Source: Synaphobranchus kaupii | Lineage: Eukaryota; Chordata; Actinopteri; Anguilliformes; Synaphobranchidae | DNA: 64,000 nt | Assembly: GCA_029718625.1 (NCBI GenBank) | Contig: CM056385.1 | Coordinates: 26,670,273 to 26,734,272, forward strand | Reading direction: 5' to 3' | Shown here: positions 1 through 35,053 of the stretch, one piece after another | How positions within the stretch are numbered: the first letter of the stretch is position 1 | Layout of the letters: each line of letters opens with the position of its first letter | The notes under the pieces: generated by a model | What the model saw: only the letters and a program-made list of their open reading frames with translations | The model's database searches: none | What the model was told of the DNA's origin: nothing | Made by a program: the position numbers and the translations under genes

Positions 1-307
1 ACACTTTTGAAACACAGGGGAGTATTGAAATGGGTCTGTAACAGTTTGGGTCAACCTGATCTCCTCCCTTGAAGTGGGCACGCACTATAGCTTTTTTCCA
101 TACTGATGGAATCTCTGCTGAGAGGAGGGACAGGTTAAAAATATCTTTTATTGGAGCCGCGATGATGGGAGCCGCAAGCTTAAAAAAGGAAGGCTCAAGA
201 CCATCAGACCCCGCTGGTTTTTTTGGGTCCAGCTCAAGCAGCTCTTTCAAAACCTCACCCTCCGAAACAGCCTGAAGAGAAAAGCTATGTAAAGGAGTAG
301 GAGCCCT

Positions 308-339
<32 letters not shown>

Positions 340-1422
340 GGGGGGGTAGGAATGGTTGGAGGGTTCCGGGCTTTGAGGATCAAAGAATTCCCGGCTCTTG
401 CAGTGGGTAGAGTGAGAAGAGCAGGAGGGATTAGCAGAGTCATAAATGTGACCAGACTTGATGAAATGCTGATTAAAAATATTGACAATGCGTGCCTTGT
501 CAGTGACTATTAAGTCACCATCGGTGAGTGACAAAGGCAGCTGAGAGGGGGGTTTGCTTTCTCGCACCGTTCTCCAGAATTTCTTTGGATCTGAGCCACA
601 GAGGTTAAATTGGTTTTTGAAATACCCGGCTTTAGCTTTGTGAACAGATTGTGTGGCTTTATTTCTAATTTGCCTAAAAGTAAGGAAATCAGCAGGAGAT
701 TTAGAAAGCCGCGCCGTATGCCAGGCAGCATTTTTTTGTTGAAGGAGTACAGCAAGTTCATGCTCAAACCAGGGACTATATCTATTTTTAATTCTTACTT
801 TTTTGAGAGGGGCATGTTTGTTAATAATTGCACTGAAAAGGTCACAAAAATATAACCACGCATCATCTACAGAGGGGATCAGGCTGACTCTATACCATTC
901 AACATTGGCAAGGTCATGTAGGAAGGCTTGAAGGTTGAAATTATTCAGGATACGTTTGCTACTGATCCGAACAGGCTGCTTAACAGAGCAGTATGATCGG
1001 ACACAGGCGATACAACAGTGGTCACTGATATCACAGCAAAATACACCAGACTGATACAAATGAGGGGAGTTTGTGAGAATAACGTCAATTAGTGTGGCCT
1101 TCTCGGGGTCCTTAGGGTCGTACCTAGTCGGAGAAGAAATTATTTGATGGAGATTTAACGAATCAAACTGCAAAATAACTTTGTCAGGTGGCTTAAGCAT
1201 ATCCCAGTTTAGATCACCCAAAATGGTAAGCTCTGATTTGGTAAAAGGGGCTAAAGCACTGCTTAAGGCTGCTAGGGTAGAAGCTGGAGCAGATGGGGGG
1301 CGATAGCAGCCAGCTACTGACAATGAGAAATTGTTTGATAATTTGATGTTCAGAACCAGCAGGTCAAACTGCTTGGGGATGGATTTTGGATGGAGTTCAA
1401 GGGTTCCCAATCTTTTTATCAT
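1..1422 (-). mobile_element. LINE (non-LTR retrotransposon) fragment: endonuclease C-half and start of reverse transcriptase
   Basis: On the - strand from 1422 the frame encodes an AP-endonuclease segment (GCYRPPSAP, ILGDLNWDML, LIDVILTNS, DISDHCCIACVR), then a linker with FRQIRNKATQSVHKAK and KKFWRTVRE. Past a 29-base G run the RT start is readable in another frame (DPKKPAGSDGLEPSF and CYRPISILP), running off the left edge. The order EN-linker-RT is that of ORF2 of a jockey/CR1/L2-like LINE; the exact clade is not settled. The frame is broken at the homopolymer, so this is a dead copy. Confidence 0.88.
308..336. repeat. Poly-G run (29 nt) inside the LINE
   Basis: Uninterrupted G tract that shifts the LINE frame between its endonuclease linker and RT parts. 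Its length is likely variable or poorly assembled. Confidence 0.95.
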
Positions 1423-1426
1423 TTAA

Positions 1427-1950
1427 CCCTTGTATTGTTTACATTTTATGATGCCATTTATGTTTGGGGTCAAATTGACCCCAAAAGTTTAAACTGACTC
1501 AAAACTATTGTAGTAGAAAAATTGACACTTTCTGCATCACATTTTGTGTGTTTCCCAATTGACTAGCCTTTTATCTCTAAGTATTAAAAATCTATGATGA
1601 AACATCAAATTTTAGAGCCTGAGGTAATGAACGTTTGTGAAGTTTAAAACCTATAGGGGAAAGTGCCACCAGAATTATCCACAAAAATCTGAGTTAAAAA
1701 CTAATAAAGGTTGTATATTTTCTTACATTTTATACAGCTACCCCACAAATGCCGCCACACAACAACTTTTATACAAAGTTGGTATAGGACTTTTAAAAAT
1801 ATAGCATTATGTTTATTCCGTGTTTACTATTTAATCCCTACAAATTAGGAAAAATCATACAGTGTCAAGATGAAAAAATAAGGTTAACTGGTTTTTAAGA
1901 GATGTCAAACATTGAATCGGGTCAAATTGACCCGGAACATAATACAAGGG
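1427..1950. mobile_element. piggyBac-like MITE with TTAA target duplication
   Basis: Ends CCCTTGTATT and AATACAAGGG are inverted copies and are flanked by TTAA at 1423-1426 and 1951-1954, the piggyBac hallmark. A gggtcaaattgaccc palindrome is repeated near each end. 524 bp with no ORF, so non-autonomous. Confidence 0.85.
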
Positions 1951-2287
1951 TTAATGATATTGAAATTGATTTTGGACTTGTGTGTGACAAATTGCAGGTT
2001 CCATAAGGTGTCTCACCTTGCTGTAAGGGCTGGCTACATTATTCCCGTTTAATGTACTTAATTCCTCTCGAGATTGGATTCCACACGAGGGCTCTCAACA
2101 GCTGTTCGGCTTATGGAAAAAGAATATACTGCAGTATATTGTAAATATATCAAAATTATCATCACAATATATTTCAAATATACTGCAGTATATTACATTT
2201 CCATAAGGAAGGTTACAGTGATACCGTGTTAATGTGGGTATCCAGGTTAACACTGTGTGTGAATGAGGGTGACTCTGTTTTCTCCAG

Positions 2288-25253
<22,966 letters not shown>

Positions 25254-26318
25254 GCATTTGATGGACATTCCTGTGGTTTATTTTGTACAGACGAGACTTT
25301 TAAGTCGAGCAGTGGCTGGTGAGACACATACTGGTGGTGGAGGACGGTGTGGTGATTGTTGAAAAATGAATCAGCAGCAAATGGGTGTCCCTAATTCCCT
25401 AGCTCATTAGTGCTGAAAATGATCAGGGCCAGGTCCATGACCCTGTTCAGAAGTTTTCATTTGAAGGCACGTTGTCTGACACTCACTCTCTAACCTTCCA
25501 CAATATCCAAAATTGTGTTTTCATGATTTATTTTGGTCGCAAGGACATTCCTGCAGCAAAAGCCTATTTACAATGTGGCCAGAATGTTGTAGATTGGGGT
25601 GGTAAAAATGAAAGTAATAATTATAATGCTTTTAATTACTTATTGCTATGGCTGCAATGTTGTATAAAGGTGCAATAACGTGATATGCTAGCTGGGAAAA
25701 CTTGCTATATAGTTGCATTTAGTTAATTTCTCATTTGAGTGTAATTTTCTTCTCTGTTGTACACACCAGCTGGACAGCCTTGTAGACTCCGGCTCGGCTT
25801 CATCTTTCCTCTCGGCCTATCAGCTCTGTGACCGATTATGTATTTACCTTCATTTGTTCATTTCCCAGAATGCTTCCAACACGTGTCAGTGCACATCCAA
25901 ATTTTCCCCAAAAGACCATATCCCTTTCCCTTTTTACTTTAAGGCCCTTGTTCAATCCAGGGACGTGTGGGACCTTTGAGGGATTCAGGTGTTTTCACGT
26001 GTTTCCACCCCAACCCACCCCCTTCTGTTACTGATTCTGACCAAGGTACAGCTCGGTTCTTGGTTTACAGGAATAAAGACTGACTCTGGAGTAAAAGAAG
26101 AGGATTTATTTGCAGAAGCTGGCCCTGTGACATCTCTGCGCACGTCTCCTTGTGTCCTCCACTGAAGAGCAAATTTGATGTTGGGATTTTTCTTTCCTTT
26201 AACAAAAATCATACAAGGGTAATATATGGGATCATGCATATTTGAAAATAAAAGTTAATTAACTGTAACCCTAAAAAGGATACAGGAATGCTTGAATTGT
26301 TTAATGCTTTGGTGCAAT
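25254..26318 (+). other. Probable ADAMTS2 3' UTR and flank
   Basis: Lies between the stop codon and the first downstream transposon. No convincing ORF is seen; short ORFs here lack recognisable domains. It contains the two candidate poly(A) signals. Confidence 0.5.
26072..26077 (+). terminator. Possible poly(A) signal of ADAMTS2
   Basis: The first AATAAA noted about 0.8 kb after the ADAMTS2 stop. A second AATAAA lies at 26247-26252. Neither can be confirmed without transcript data. Confidence 0.35.
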
Positions 26319-27931
26319 GGACCTCATTCATGAAACGTTCCTAAATACACGCATACATTTACGTACAAACGTGTTTTGTACTAAAAATTTACGCCTGATT
26401 CATAAAACCGTGCGAAAAGGCAGATTTGTTCGTATTCACTTGCATATTTTCATACATTCCGATTCATCGTAAATGACAGGTGGGTGTACCTTATTTCACG
26501 ATTAGCATAAATCCAAGCCAATGAATTGCCATATATGGAAGTTGAAAATTACAGGTGCATACAAATTTAAAAAAAATGTTTTATTAGCAGATGTTCTGTT
26601 AGGTAAAGGTAAAAAAAAAATATATTTTACTATTGTCAGTGCCAGTGTCATAGGAACTAGTAGGCCAAAGTAAAAAGGCCTGGCAGGAGATGTGCCGTCA
26701 ATACAGGATCACCCGTCACACAAACTGTTAAGTTAGTAAAAAAAAAAAAAAAATGGATCGCCATTAAATTGGAGGCGAAGAAACGCAAAGCTGCTCACAA
26801 AAGCACCACAGCTACAGGTGGTGGCCAAGGACAAGCAATTTCATTCCATTCTCCAAACGAGTGCCAACTGAACCAGCTGCCCCACAGAATGAAGCTGTTG
26901 TGGATCCCACCAGGGCCACCGAGCCAAAATGTTGAGCAACACACATCTTGTACCACATATTAGCTGCACATTGATGGATTGACAGTCCTTTCTATTCATA
27001 TACACAAACGCATCATCGGATGGAGCCTTGCGCGTGCATCCCAGTGAGCAAAAGCCGGAATCTAGAGGGGGGGAAATCTAGGTTGAGAGACGTTTTGACA
27101 TAATTTAACATCAGTTTAGTCCTAATTTAGCTCAGGTCTTACCCAAATATAGCCTGGCTTCATTCTAACCGGTTACATTTTTTAAAACTTTTCAACAAAT
27201 TTAGCAGATTTTTCACCTGAAAGTGAGATGGCTTTTCACCAACTTTTCAACACAAAAATGTTCACTGGGGTGCGCAGTCTATGGCACCGATAACATTGGC
27301 AGGTTGGCAATTTCATAAAAACCCTGTTTTACCTCCACCTGGCTTTGCAACTTGTAGGGGAACTGGATGTAGGCCTACGCTGACATTAGCTGGATTATAC
27401 CATTGAGCACATCATTGCAACACTGGCTACAAACCTGTAAGCCACATTAAAGTAAATTTCGTTCATGGGTTAAATGTGTGTTTTAATTAACATATTAATG
27501 TCATATAGCATTCCCATTTTTATCAATTTAGAAAAAATTGTATGCTACTGGGAGAATCCATTACCTTATGGGTCTAATTAAATAGGTTCATAGCCTAAAA
27601 TTGATTAATAGGTGTAGGCGTAATCTAAAGTTTACTTTTTACAATCGCAAGTGATTACGTTTGCATTGTGGATTTCAGAGGATACATTTAGTACAGTCTT
27701 GTGAATTTAAAATAAAATAAAAATTAATTCATATTCTAACATTCAGAAGCTACATTTAGCAGCATTTAGAATTTCTGAATGCGGTATGTGTAGCCCTGAG
27801 TAGGTGTAAAGTTTGTTTGTACATACAAACAAATCTGAGGTACAAAAACTGACGCCAAAACACAAACAAAATTGCTAATGTGAACAATTTACTCACAGAT
27901 TCATTCTGCTCACGTTTCATGAATGAGGCCC
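26319..27931. mobile_element. Harbinger-like element, deteriorated
   Basis: Ends ggacctcattcatgaaacg and cgtttcatgaatgaggccc, inverted, with AAT on both sides as a likely 3-bp duplication. 1613 bp. A short + strand frame (26769-26963, AKKRKAAHKSTTATGGG) may be a remnant of an accessory DNA-binding protein, but this is weak. Confidence 0.75.
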
Positions 27932-28062
27932 AATATATTTTTGCTTATGGTTTGGTAAACAGCTGGCTCTCTGAGTACCTCCACATATAGTTAGTACTGT
28001 AGATGGTTTTTTAATGTGTATCAGTATCAGTGTGGATTTCTGACGAACGTTATACTAATTTA

Positions 28063-29062
28063 CAGTTGAAGTCGGAAGTTTAGGTTGAAGTCATTAAAAC
28101 TCATTTTTAACCACTCCACAGATTTCATGTTAGCAAACTATAGTGTTGGCAAGTCAGTTAGGACATCTACTTTGTGCATGACACAAGTAAGTTTTCCAAC
28201 AATTGTTTACAGGCAGATTATTTAACTTTTAATTCACTATATCACAATTCCAGTGGGTCAGAAGTTTACATATAAGTTCACTGTGCCTTTAAATTGTTAA
28301 TATTTGGTCACATATCCTTTGCATGCCATGAATTCCTGATGTCTGTGACCCAACAACATCAAAAGACTTGATATCTTATTTGCTGGTACTCTTACAAGCG
28401 ATACTATAACATCTCTGCATTTGAATGGATCTCTATGGGAATTGGGGGGTGGGACTAGATTTAGCTGTAAATTACACTGGAACAGTATGGAAACACATGG
28501 TTGGCTAAATGGCTCTAAGTCATCAAGGGTCTGAGGTATCAAACAAGCCCCAAACCATCACTCTGCTGCCAGAAATACAGTAGACATGGATGGATAACTT
28601 GAAGGGTTTCTTCTCCTGACTTATTTTTCCATAGAGTTCAATAGGAAAATTTGTCAGGAGAAACAACCCTTCAAGTTATCCATCCATATCTACTGTATTT
28701 CTGGCAGCAGAGTGATGGTTTGAGGCTTGAGAGTCCTAGAAAATAAGATATCAAGAGTCTTTTGATGTTGTTGGGTCACAGACATCAGGAAGTCATGGCA
28801 CGCAAAGGATATGCGGCCAAATATTAAAAAGTGAAAGGCACAGTCAACTTAGTGTATGTAAACTTCTGACAAACTGGAATTGTGATATAGTGAATTAAAA
28901 GTGAAATAATCTGAAAACAATTGTTGGAAAAATTACTTGTGCACAAAGTAGATGTCCTAACAGACTTGACAACACTATAGTTTGCTAACATGAAATCTGT
29001 GGAGTGGTCAAAAATAAGTTTTAATAACTTCAACCTAAGTATATGTAAACTCACTTTAACTG
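28063..29062. mobile_element. Sleeping Beauty-like Tc1-ended palindromic element, copy 2
   Basis: Ends cagttgaagtcggaagttta and its inverse, flanked by TA. Each end carries the long Tc1 inverted repeat with a second direct repeat (gtgggtcagaagtttaca), as in salmonid-type Tc1 elements. The interior is the same palindromic core as at 7234-8302, with a deletion in the right arm. No transposase. Confidence 0.9.
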
Positions 29063-30254
29063 TATGTAGTACTTTTCTCCAAAGTATTAAGAGACCTTAT
29101 CATTCAATAGTCTACATTTTTATTGCATCACAACATCTGCTCTGAATGCATGCTATTTCTAATTGACCTTTAATTAATATTAACCTTGCAAGATCTTAGA
29201 AAAAGAATGCTTATTACGTCCTTGTGCAATATCTGTACATATGAATCAGAACTTTATTTTTAATATTTATTAAAAACAATTCTGTGGCATTTTGCAAACT
29301 GGTTGTTGTGTGGTCGTTCTTTGCACACAAAACCTAATTGCATAATTCATCTACATTAGCAAAATAAATATATATATTTCAAAAATAAAATATATATTTC
29401 AAACTAATCAAAATGCCTGTTCAGAAGGCGGAGAGATTCTAGGTGTTCCAGAAAAAGGTTAGACATTGCTTTGGAAACACCATGTACTGGTCTGCACTTT
29501 GATTAAAATGCGGGATTGCATGGCTATGTGCAATGCAATCCCGCATCTTAATCAAATAATTGACATGCCATATATTAAGGCAAATAGCCATTAAAGGAGA
29601 TGGAGAACCTGTGTAAGGGCATAGTTAAAGCATAAAGCTACTTTATACCTCAAGATACTTAATGAAGGATTTCCTGACATGGAGTTGAGAATGTCCAAGC
29701 CATGGTAGCATGGAGTCAGTGAGAATATGTTATATCTCAGTTCTTGGGTCTTTAACCTGAATAAATTAAAAAGCACAGGCTCTGTTAACTTGAGGGGGGG
29801 GGGGGGGGGTTATTGTGTTTATGGAAACAAGGTGATTTCTATGGTAGTCCACAAAGGAACTGTTACAGCAGGGAGAGTGCAGTTGATTACAGTAGAGCAC
29901 AGCTGTGGTAATTTAACATTTCTGCATTAGTCTTTGCCGTGGTGTGTGTAACTGATGAACCCACCATATCAAGAGAGTCTGCTGTGTGTTTCCAGTCAGG
30001 AGACAGAACACACAAGGACAGAAAAAGTTGTAGAATGATTATTAGTTTTATTATGTTCAACCATTGAAAGTAGGAAAGATACACAGTTCTAAAGGAAATC
30101 AAGCTGACCCTGGTATAAACATACAGATATAAGGAAGTAGACATAAGGGGTGACATTCATTTGAAAATGCCTCGTTTACCATTAGGGCTCTACAGTTCTT
30201 AATTTTTTTTAAAAACAGCTGCCTTTTTTATTTTTTATATATATATATATATGT

Positions 30255-30285
<31 letters not shown>

Positions 30286-32159
30286 CTTTTTATACATACA
30301 CTTTTAATGTAACATTCTTTTAAAACTTTGTGCAAGTGCATTGCTGGTATTCCATGAATGGTAAACAAGAGTTGGTCCAGTGCATTACATAGTGACAAAT
30401 ATGCCTGTGTGTATATCAACCCCTCTAAGCTAAAACCTGCATGACTATCACTATGAGCAGAATGGTGGGAAATTATTAATATATAGTTGATGGAAGTGTA
30501 GATGGTGCAAGAAGACATTACACGAGGGAGTGGGCAGAATATTAAAAACATACAAGCTTGAACATCACCAATCGTAAAATAATTTTTTCGAGAAAAAGGA
30601 ATGGTTTCTTGATGTACAGGTTGAAATCCCTGACCCCCCCCAAATGGATTATTGCTGAGATTCTACAGTAGCCCATGGAAAAGGCGGATACGGCAGAATT
30701 ATATTAAACCTGTAAGCCAGGGGTGGGGAAACCGGTTTCTGATTGGTCAGCATGAACGCAGGTTTTGTTTCCACCTATCAACTGGTTCTATTGGCTGCAT
30801 TCACCATAGCCGGTTCAGTCGTAGATTAGACCACAGTAAAATGTCCCACAACAGTAGCCTCTAGCCATCATTCGTGAGCTTAACATTAGCCAAAAGGCAA
30901 ATGTACATAACTTATTGGACTAATTCAATTACAGCAGAAGTTGCCATGAAAAGCTGAAGCATTGGGCCATCTAGGAACAGGGTTTCCAATCCCTGCTCTA
31001 AGCCATTATTATTTATAAGATAAAAAAAAAAGAGATTTCTACATGCCATTCTTTTCAGCAGGATATGGAAGGTGAATTTTGACTCAGTTCTGGTGTGAAT
31101 ACCCTGTTTTCTGGAACAGAGGAACAGGTAGATGGTTTTAATGCTCTCACACAAATACTTGCACAAATTTCAGATTATGAACTGAGGTCTGAGCTGACGG
31201 CCCATTTACGAGTGTGCTAAAGTAAGCTAATCAACCGCTGAAAAGTACAAGCGCGGGAGGCAGTAGAGTACAAAACGGCCTTTGAGTAAATCAGGAACGT
31301 TTCTCCAGCAGCTCATTTCACAGTGGTGGGAAAGAGAGAGTTCATAAAACCTTAATTTTTAAAAAAAAAGGGTGGGTGGAGCCATTTAGCTGCAGAAAGC
31401 AACTTTAGGCTCCACCCACTACAAGGTCTTTTGCGCCTCTTCACCCACCACTTGAACAGAAGGGCCACACCTTTCCCAAAGATCAGCCAATGAGAGGCAC
31501 CACTGCCTGTTGACAGATATTCAGACCGGCTAGCATAAATGCGAAAATAAACCAAATATATATACCGGTATATACACATTGTTTTTTGTTTTTTTTAAAT
31601 TTGATTTTGTAAACACTAGCAAATATCCTTCTCTCTAAAAGATGGCTTCTGTACAATCAAATCTAGCTATCACACACATCTTTAATTCTGTATGCTAACA
31701 TTTTTCTGAAAAAAAAAAAAACCTTTTGGTTCGAGTATGAAAGGGAGAAAAAACAGTGAAAAAAAAGCACTATTGGATACTTGGTCACATACATACACAG
31801 GAACAACACAATTCATTTTAAAGAAAGGAAACAAGAGATACAACTTTTATTCACACTTTACAAAAAAGCTATTTTTTTCCCAACATACTACAACACTATC
31901 CGCAATTCAACATAAGTCCCCACACTTTATTTCTGTTCCAAAAAAAATAAAAAGCAAATAACAGGTCCTGGATAAGGATGACAGATCTACCGTTTCCACA
32001 TTTTCCTCTTTATGTAGAGTAATAATAAAAAAAGATTAAAAGTCACTTTTGCATAATTGCAAAAGTACGGTTTTAAAAAGATGGTAATAAGATTCCATTT
32101 TCAGAGGGTAGCTGCACTAGTGATCTACTTTAAGTGCTTGTCAATCAATTTCATTAAAA
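29063..32159. other. Intergenic or distal CNOT6 3' UTR sequence
   Basis: Contains a poly-G run (29793-29809), an AT microsatellite (30237-30285) and A-rich tracts. No convincing ORF. The poly(A) site of CNOT6 may lie here. Confidence 0.45.
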
Positions 32160-32901
32160 TAACTTTATTTAAAAAAAAAAAAAAAAATTAAAAAAAATCA
32201 TGAAAATTCAGCAAAGAACTTCCGTGGAATATTCTTAGCACACTGAATAATTTACACATTTCATGTTTTTTTTTCTTTTTCTCCTTGGTGGATGATTGTA
32301 CAGGACCACTGTGGTTATCGGAAAACATCATTAAAATGACAAGCTTAGACCACACCATTTCTGGCCCACGGGAGAGAAGCAAGAGCAAACCCAGCGAGGG
32401 GGAAGATGGCCCTTTTTTCCCTTAAAACATCTCGTAACACGGTAGCGGCAAGAGGACTTCCGTCTTTACACTTGGCTTTCTTGCAGTAAGCATTAGATGG
32501 CACTATACAGTGGAGAGAATAGAGAATATAGCCGTAGAAAAGTACACAGATCCAAACTAACGCAATTCAAAGAATAACTGCCTGAGTTAAAGGGGGGGGG
32601 GGGGGTGGCTCTGTACGGTGATTTTAAACGAGACCACAGGGGTGGAGGCAAGGTTCTACAGGACATTGCAGCATGTGCATTTAATATTGTTTAAAAAAAT
32701 AACAAAAAACGGAAACGTATCATAACAAGAGCACTGCAGAGACGTGAGCAGGGCAGAAGTCAAGCAGCTTTAAAAAAAAAAAAAAAAAAAAAAAGTCAAA
32801 TTCTGTGTTGCTCGTTACCTGATTGTGTGAGTTAAATACCTCAAAAAAAAAAAAAACAGTAATATATAATTCCTACAACCCATAAAAACACCCCTAATGA
32901 A

Positions 32902-32934
<33 letters not shown>

Positions 32935-34840
32935 GTAAGAGGTGGTTTAGGCCAGTTCATGCGCTGCAGTTCCCACTGTGGTGTGACTGAGCTTGCCCAC
33001 CAGGGCGGCGCTATGGGCGCTGCTCCCTGCAGTTCACGGCTAACCACAGCCGGAGGGGTGGGAGAACAGTCCCCTTTCTGGTCAAACAAAATGTCAAGTT
33101 TCACAAGCTCATCTCTAGATGTGAGTTTTGTGCCAGTTACCTAAGCAAAACCTCTTTATGGTCAAGCAGATTCTTGACAAAATTTGTTTAGTCCGAATCT
33201 GAATTTGGAGTGCAAAGTATTCAATAAAAAGAAGAAAAAAAACAAAAAACAGCAGTACATCTAGAAATTGTCACTGAGAAGAGTGCAGAGGTGGAAACCC
33301 AGAAACAACCTCTGTTTTTTTTGTGTTTTTTTTTAACTCTTTCACAAGCCGGTCTTTCATATATATATTTTTAAACACCTTAAAACAGATACAAATGTCG
33401 CCTTGGTTTACAATACAATCTTTTTTTCTCTCTCCAAATCTGATCATAATTCTTAGTACAAAAATGCCACACAGATCAGGTCTTTTTGTGGTTCATATAC
33501 AATCATGTAAAGGCGGAATCCAAACTTCAAAGTTACATCAACGTTATACAAACATTTGTACGAAAAACCCCTGGAGAGAAGGGTGCAGTTATGGCCAGGG
33601 AAGGACACTACTGGCCTCTGAGACAGTGCTACAAATCTGCATTTGCGCGTGTGTGTGTGTGTGTGTATATGCTTGTGTGCGCAATCACGCATGGGCTGTG
33701 TGCATGCGTGCTGGTGCCCAAGAGCCCCCCCTCCCCGTATAAAAAAAAAAAAAAAAAAAGTGGAGATTACAGCTGGCTACCACTGCATAACTGCATGAGC
33801 GCTGAACCCGCTGATGTAGCGTTAGCATGGCTCACGTCCCGTGCAGTTTTTAGTTTTTTTACCTGAAGATGTTAGCTGTGATAGTGTGCCGTGGCTACGT
33901 GCAGCAATTTACTTCATCCTACCTTAAAAAGAAACCAAAAAAATTTATTTTTTTAATTAACAAAATTTAAATAATAGGGGACCTCTAGACAAAGAAAATT
34001 TGAAGTCTTCTCTTTAATATGGTTTCTGGGGACTGGCTATACCATTTGTGATGGTGTGTGGCCAGCGGATGCCGTCATGGACCCTTTGCTTGCTGGCCAC
34101 GCCCCAGTGCTGGCAGCACCAATTGGTAGAACGCAACGCTGGTGGACAGGGCTCGTATAGCACCGGGAGAGCTTCTTAAAACGCACCAGGCAGTTTGGCC
34201 TGCTCTCCGGTATGCTGCCAAGTCTGTTACTCTTCCACAGAAAACCTATGGTCACAGGGCGGGATTAAAGAGAGGGTCGATGCAAGGAGGGGGGGGGGGT
34301 TCTGAACATCATGAGGAGTATTAAGGCCAAAGCAGCCCCACGGTTTAAAGCTGTTATCTATAAAAAATCTTTTTTTTTGGGAACACAGTATGTTTGGCCT
34401 CTAGATGGTTAAGATTCCCTTTCTCTCAGCTCTGCCAGGTCCAAACCTGGATTGTGTGTGATTCTTGCCTCTCCCATGTACAAACCATGTATTCTCTGTC
34501 TCAAAACTTACAACCGACTCTTGGTGTCGACTACAGGGACCGAGGCACTATCTCATCATCGCTGTGGTCCATTACAGTATAACACAAACAATGTTGGGGA
34601 GTGGGACATTACGTTGTGTCTGAAAAGATGGTAGGCATTTTACAAAGATTGACTTCAGCATTTGTTTAAATTAAAATCTATGAAAACATTTAGGAAAAAA
34701 AAAAAAAAAAAAAAAATCCGTTGGCCATATCCCACTTATCTGGTGTATTACTCAAGATGAATACAGGTTTTGGGTTTCTTCTGAAGATTACAAAACTGAG
34801 CGGAACTGTGAGCAGCGACTCTCCCTGGCGACTCGGAGGA
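32160..34840 (-). other. Probable CNOT6 3' UTR
   Basis: It follows the CNOT6 stop and is rich in A/T homopolymers and short microsatellites, with no supported ORF and no full transposon. CNOT6 mRNAs have multi-kilobase 3' UTRs in other vertebrates (general knowledge). TTTATT near 32164 would be AATAAA on the - strand, so this end is only a guess; the UTR may reach 30 kb. Confidence 0.45.
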
Positions 34841-35053
34841 CTACCTGCGACTGGGCAGGTGGATCCCGTTGAGCGGTGGCGGGTAGGGCAGGACTAACTC
34901 CAGTTGTGCAAACAGGGAGAAGTGATCAGAGGGGACGTGGGGATGTGGGCAGCCGCTGATATTGTTCTCAAGAAGCCAGTGAGGATCCAGAGGCCCCAGG
35001 ACACCCAAAACATTGAGCAGAGGCTGGGAGTAGAAAATGTAGTCAATGATACC
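34841..35053 (-). CDS. cnot6: CNOT6 last coding exon
   Basis: 70 codons plus TAG (34843-34841), encoding [20 protein letters not shown], then [19 protein letters not shown] and ending [10 protein letters not shown]492 and H532 complete the EEP active site. Confidence 0.97.
   Translation of the reverse strand, partial: GIIDYIFYSQPLLNVLGVLGPLDPHWLLENNISGCPHPHVPSDHFSLFAQLELVLPYPPPLNGIHLPSRR

Noticed and set aside
2126..2200. Two aatatactgcagtatatt palindromes 50 bp apart
   Set aside because: Short AT-rich inverted repeats in an intron, without links to any known element.
26769..26963. Small gene starting AKKRKAAHKSTT
   Set aside because: Lies inside a Harbinger-like element, has no clear domain, and ends early; kept only as a possible remnant.
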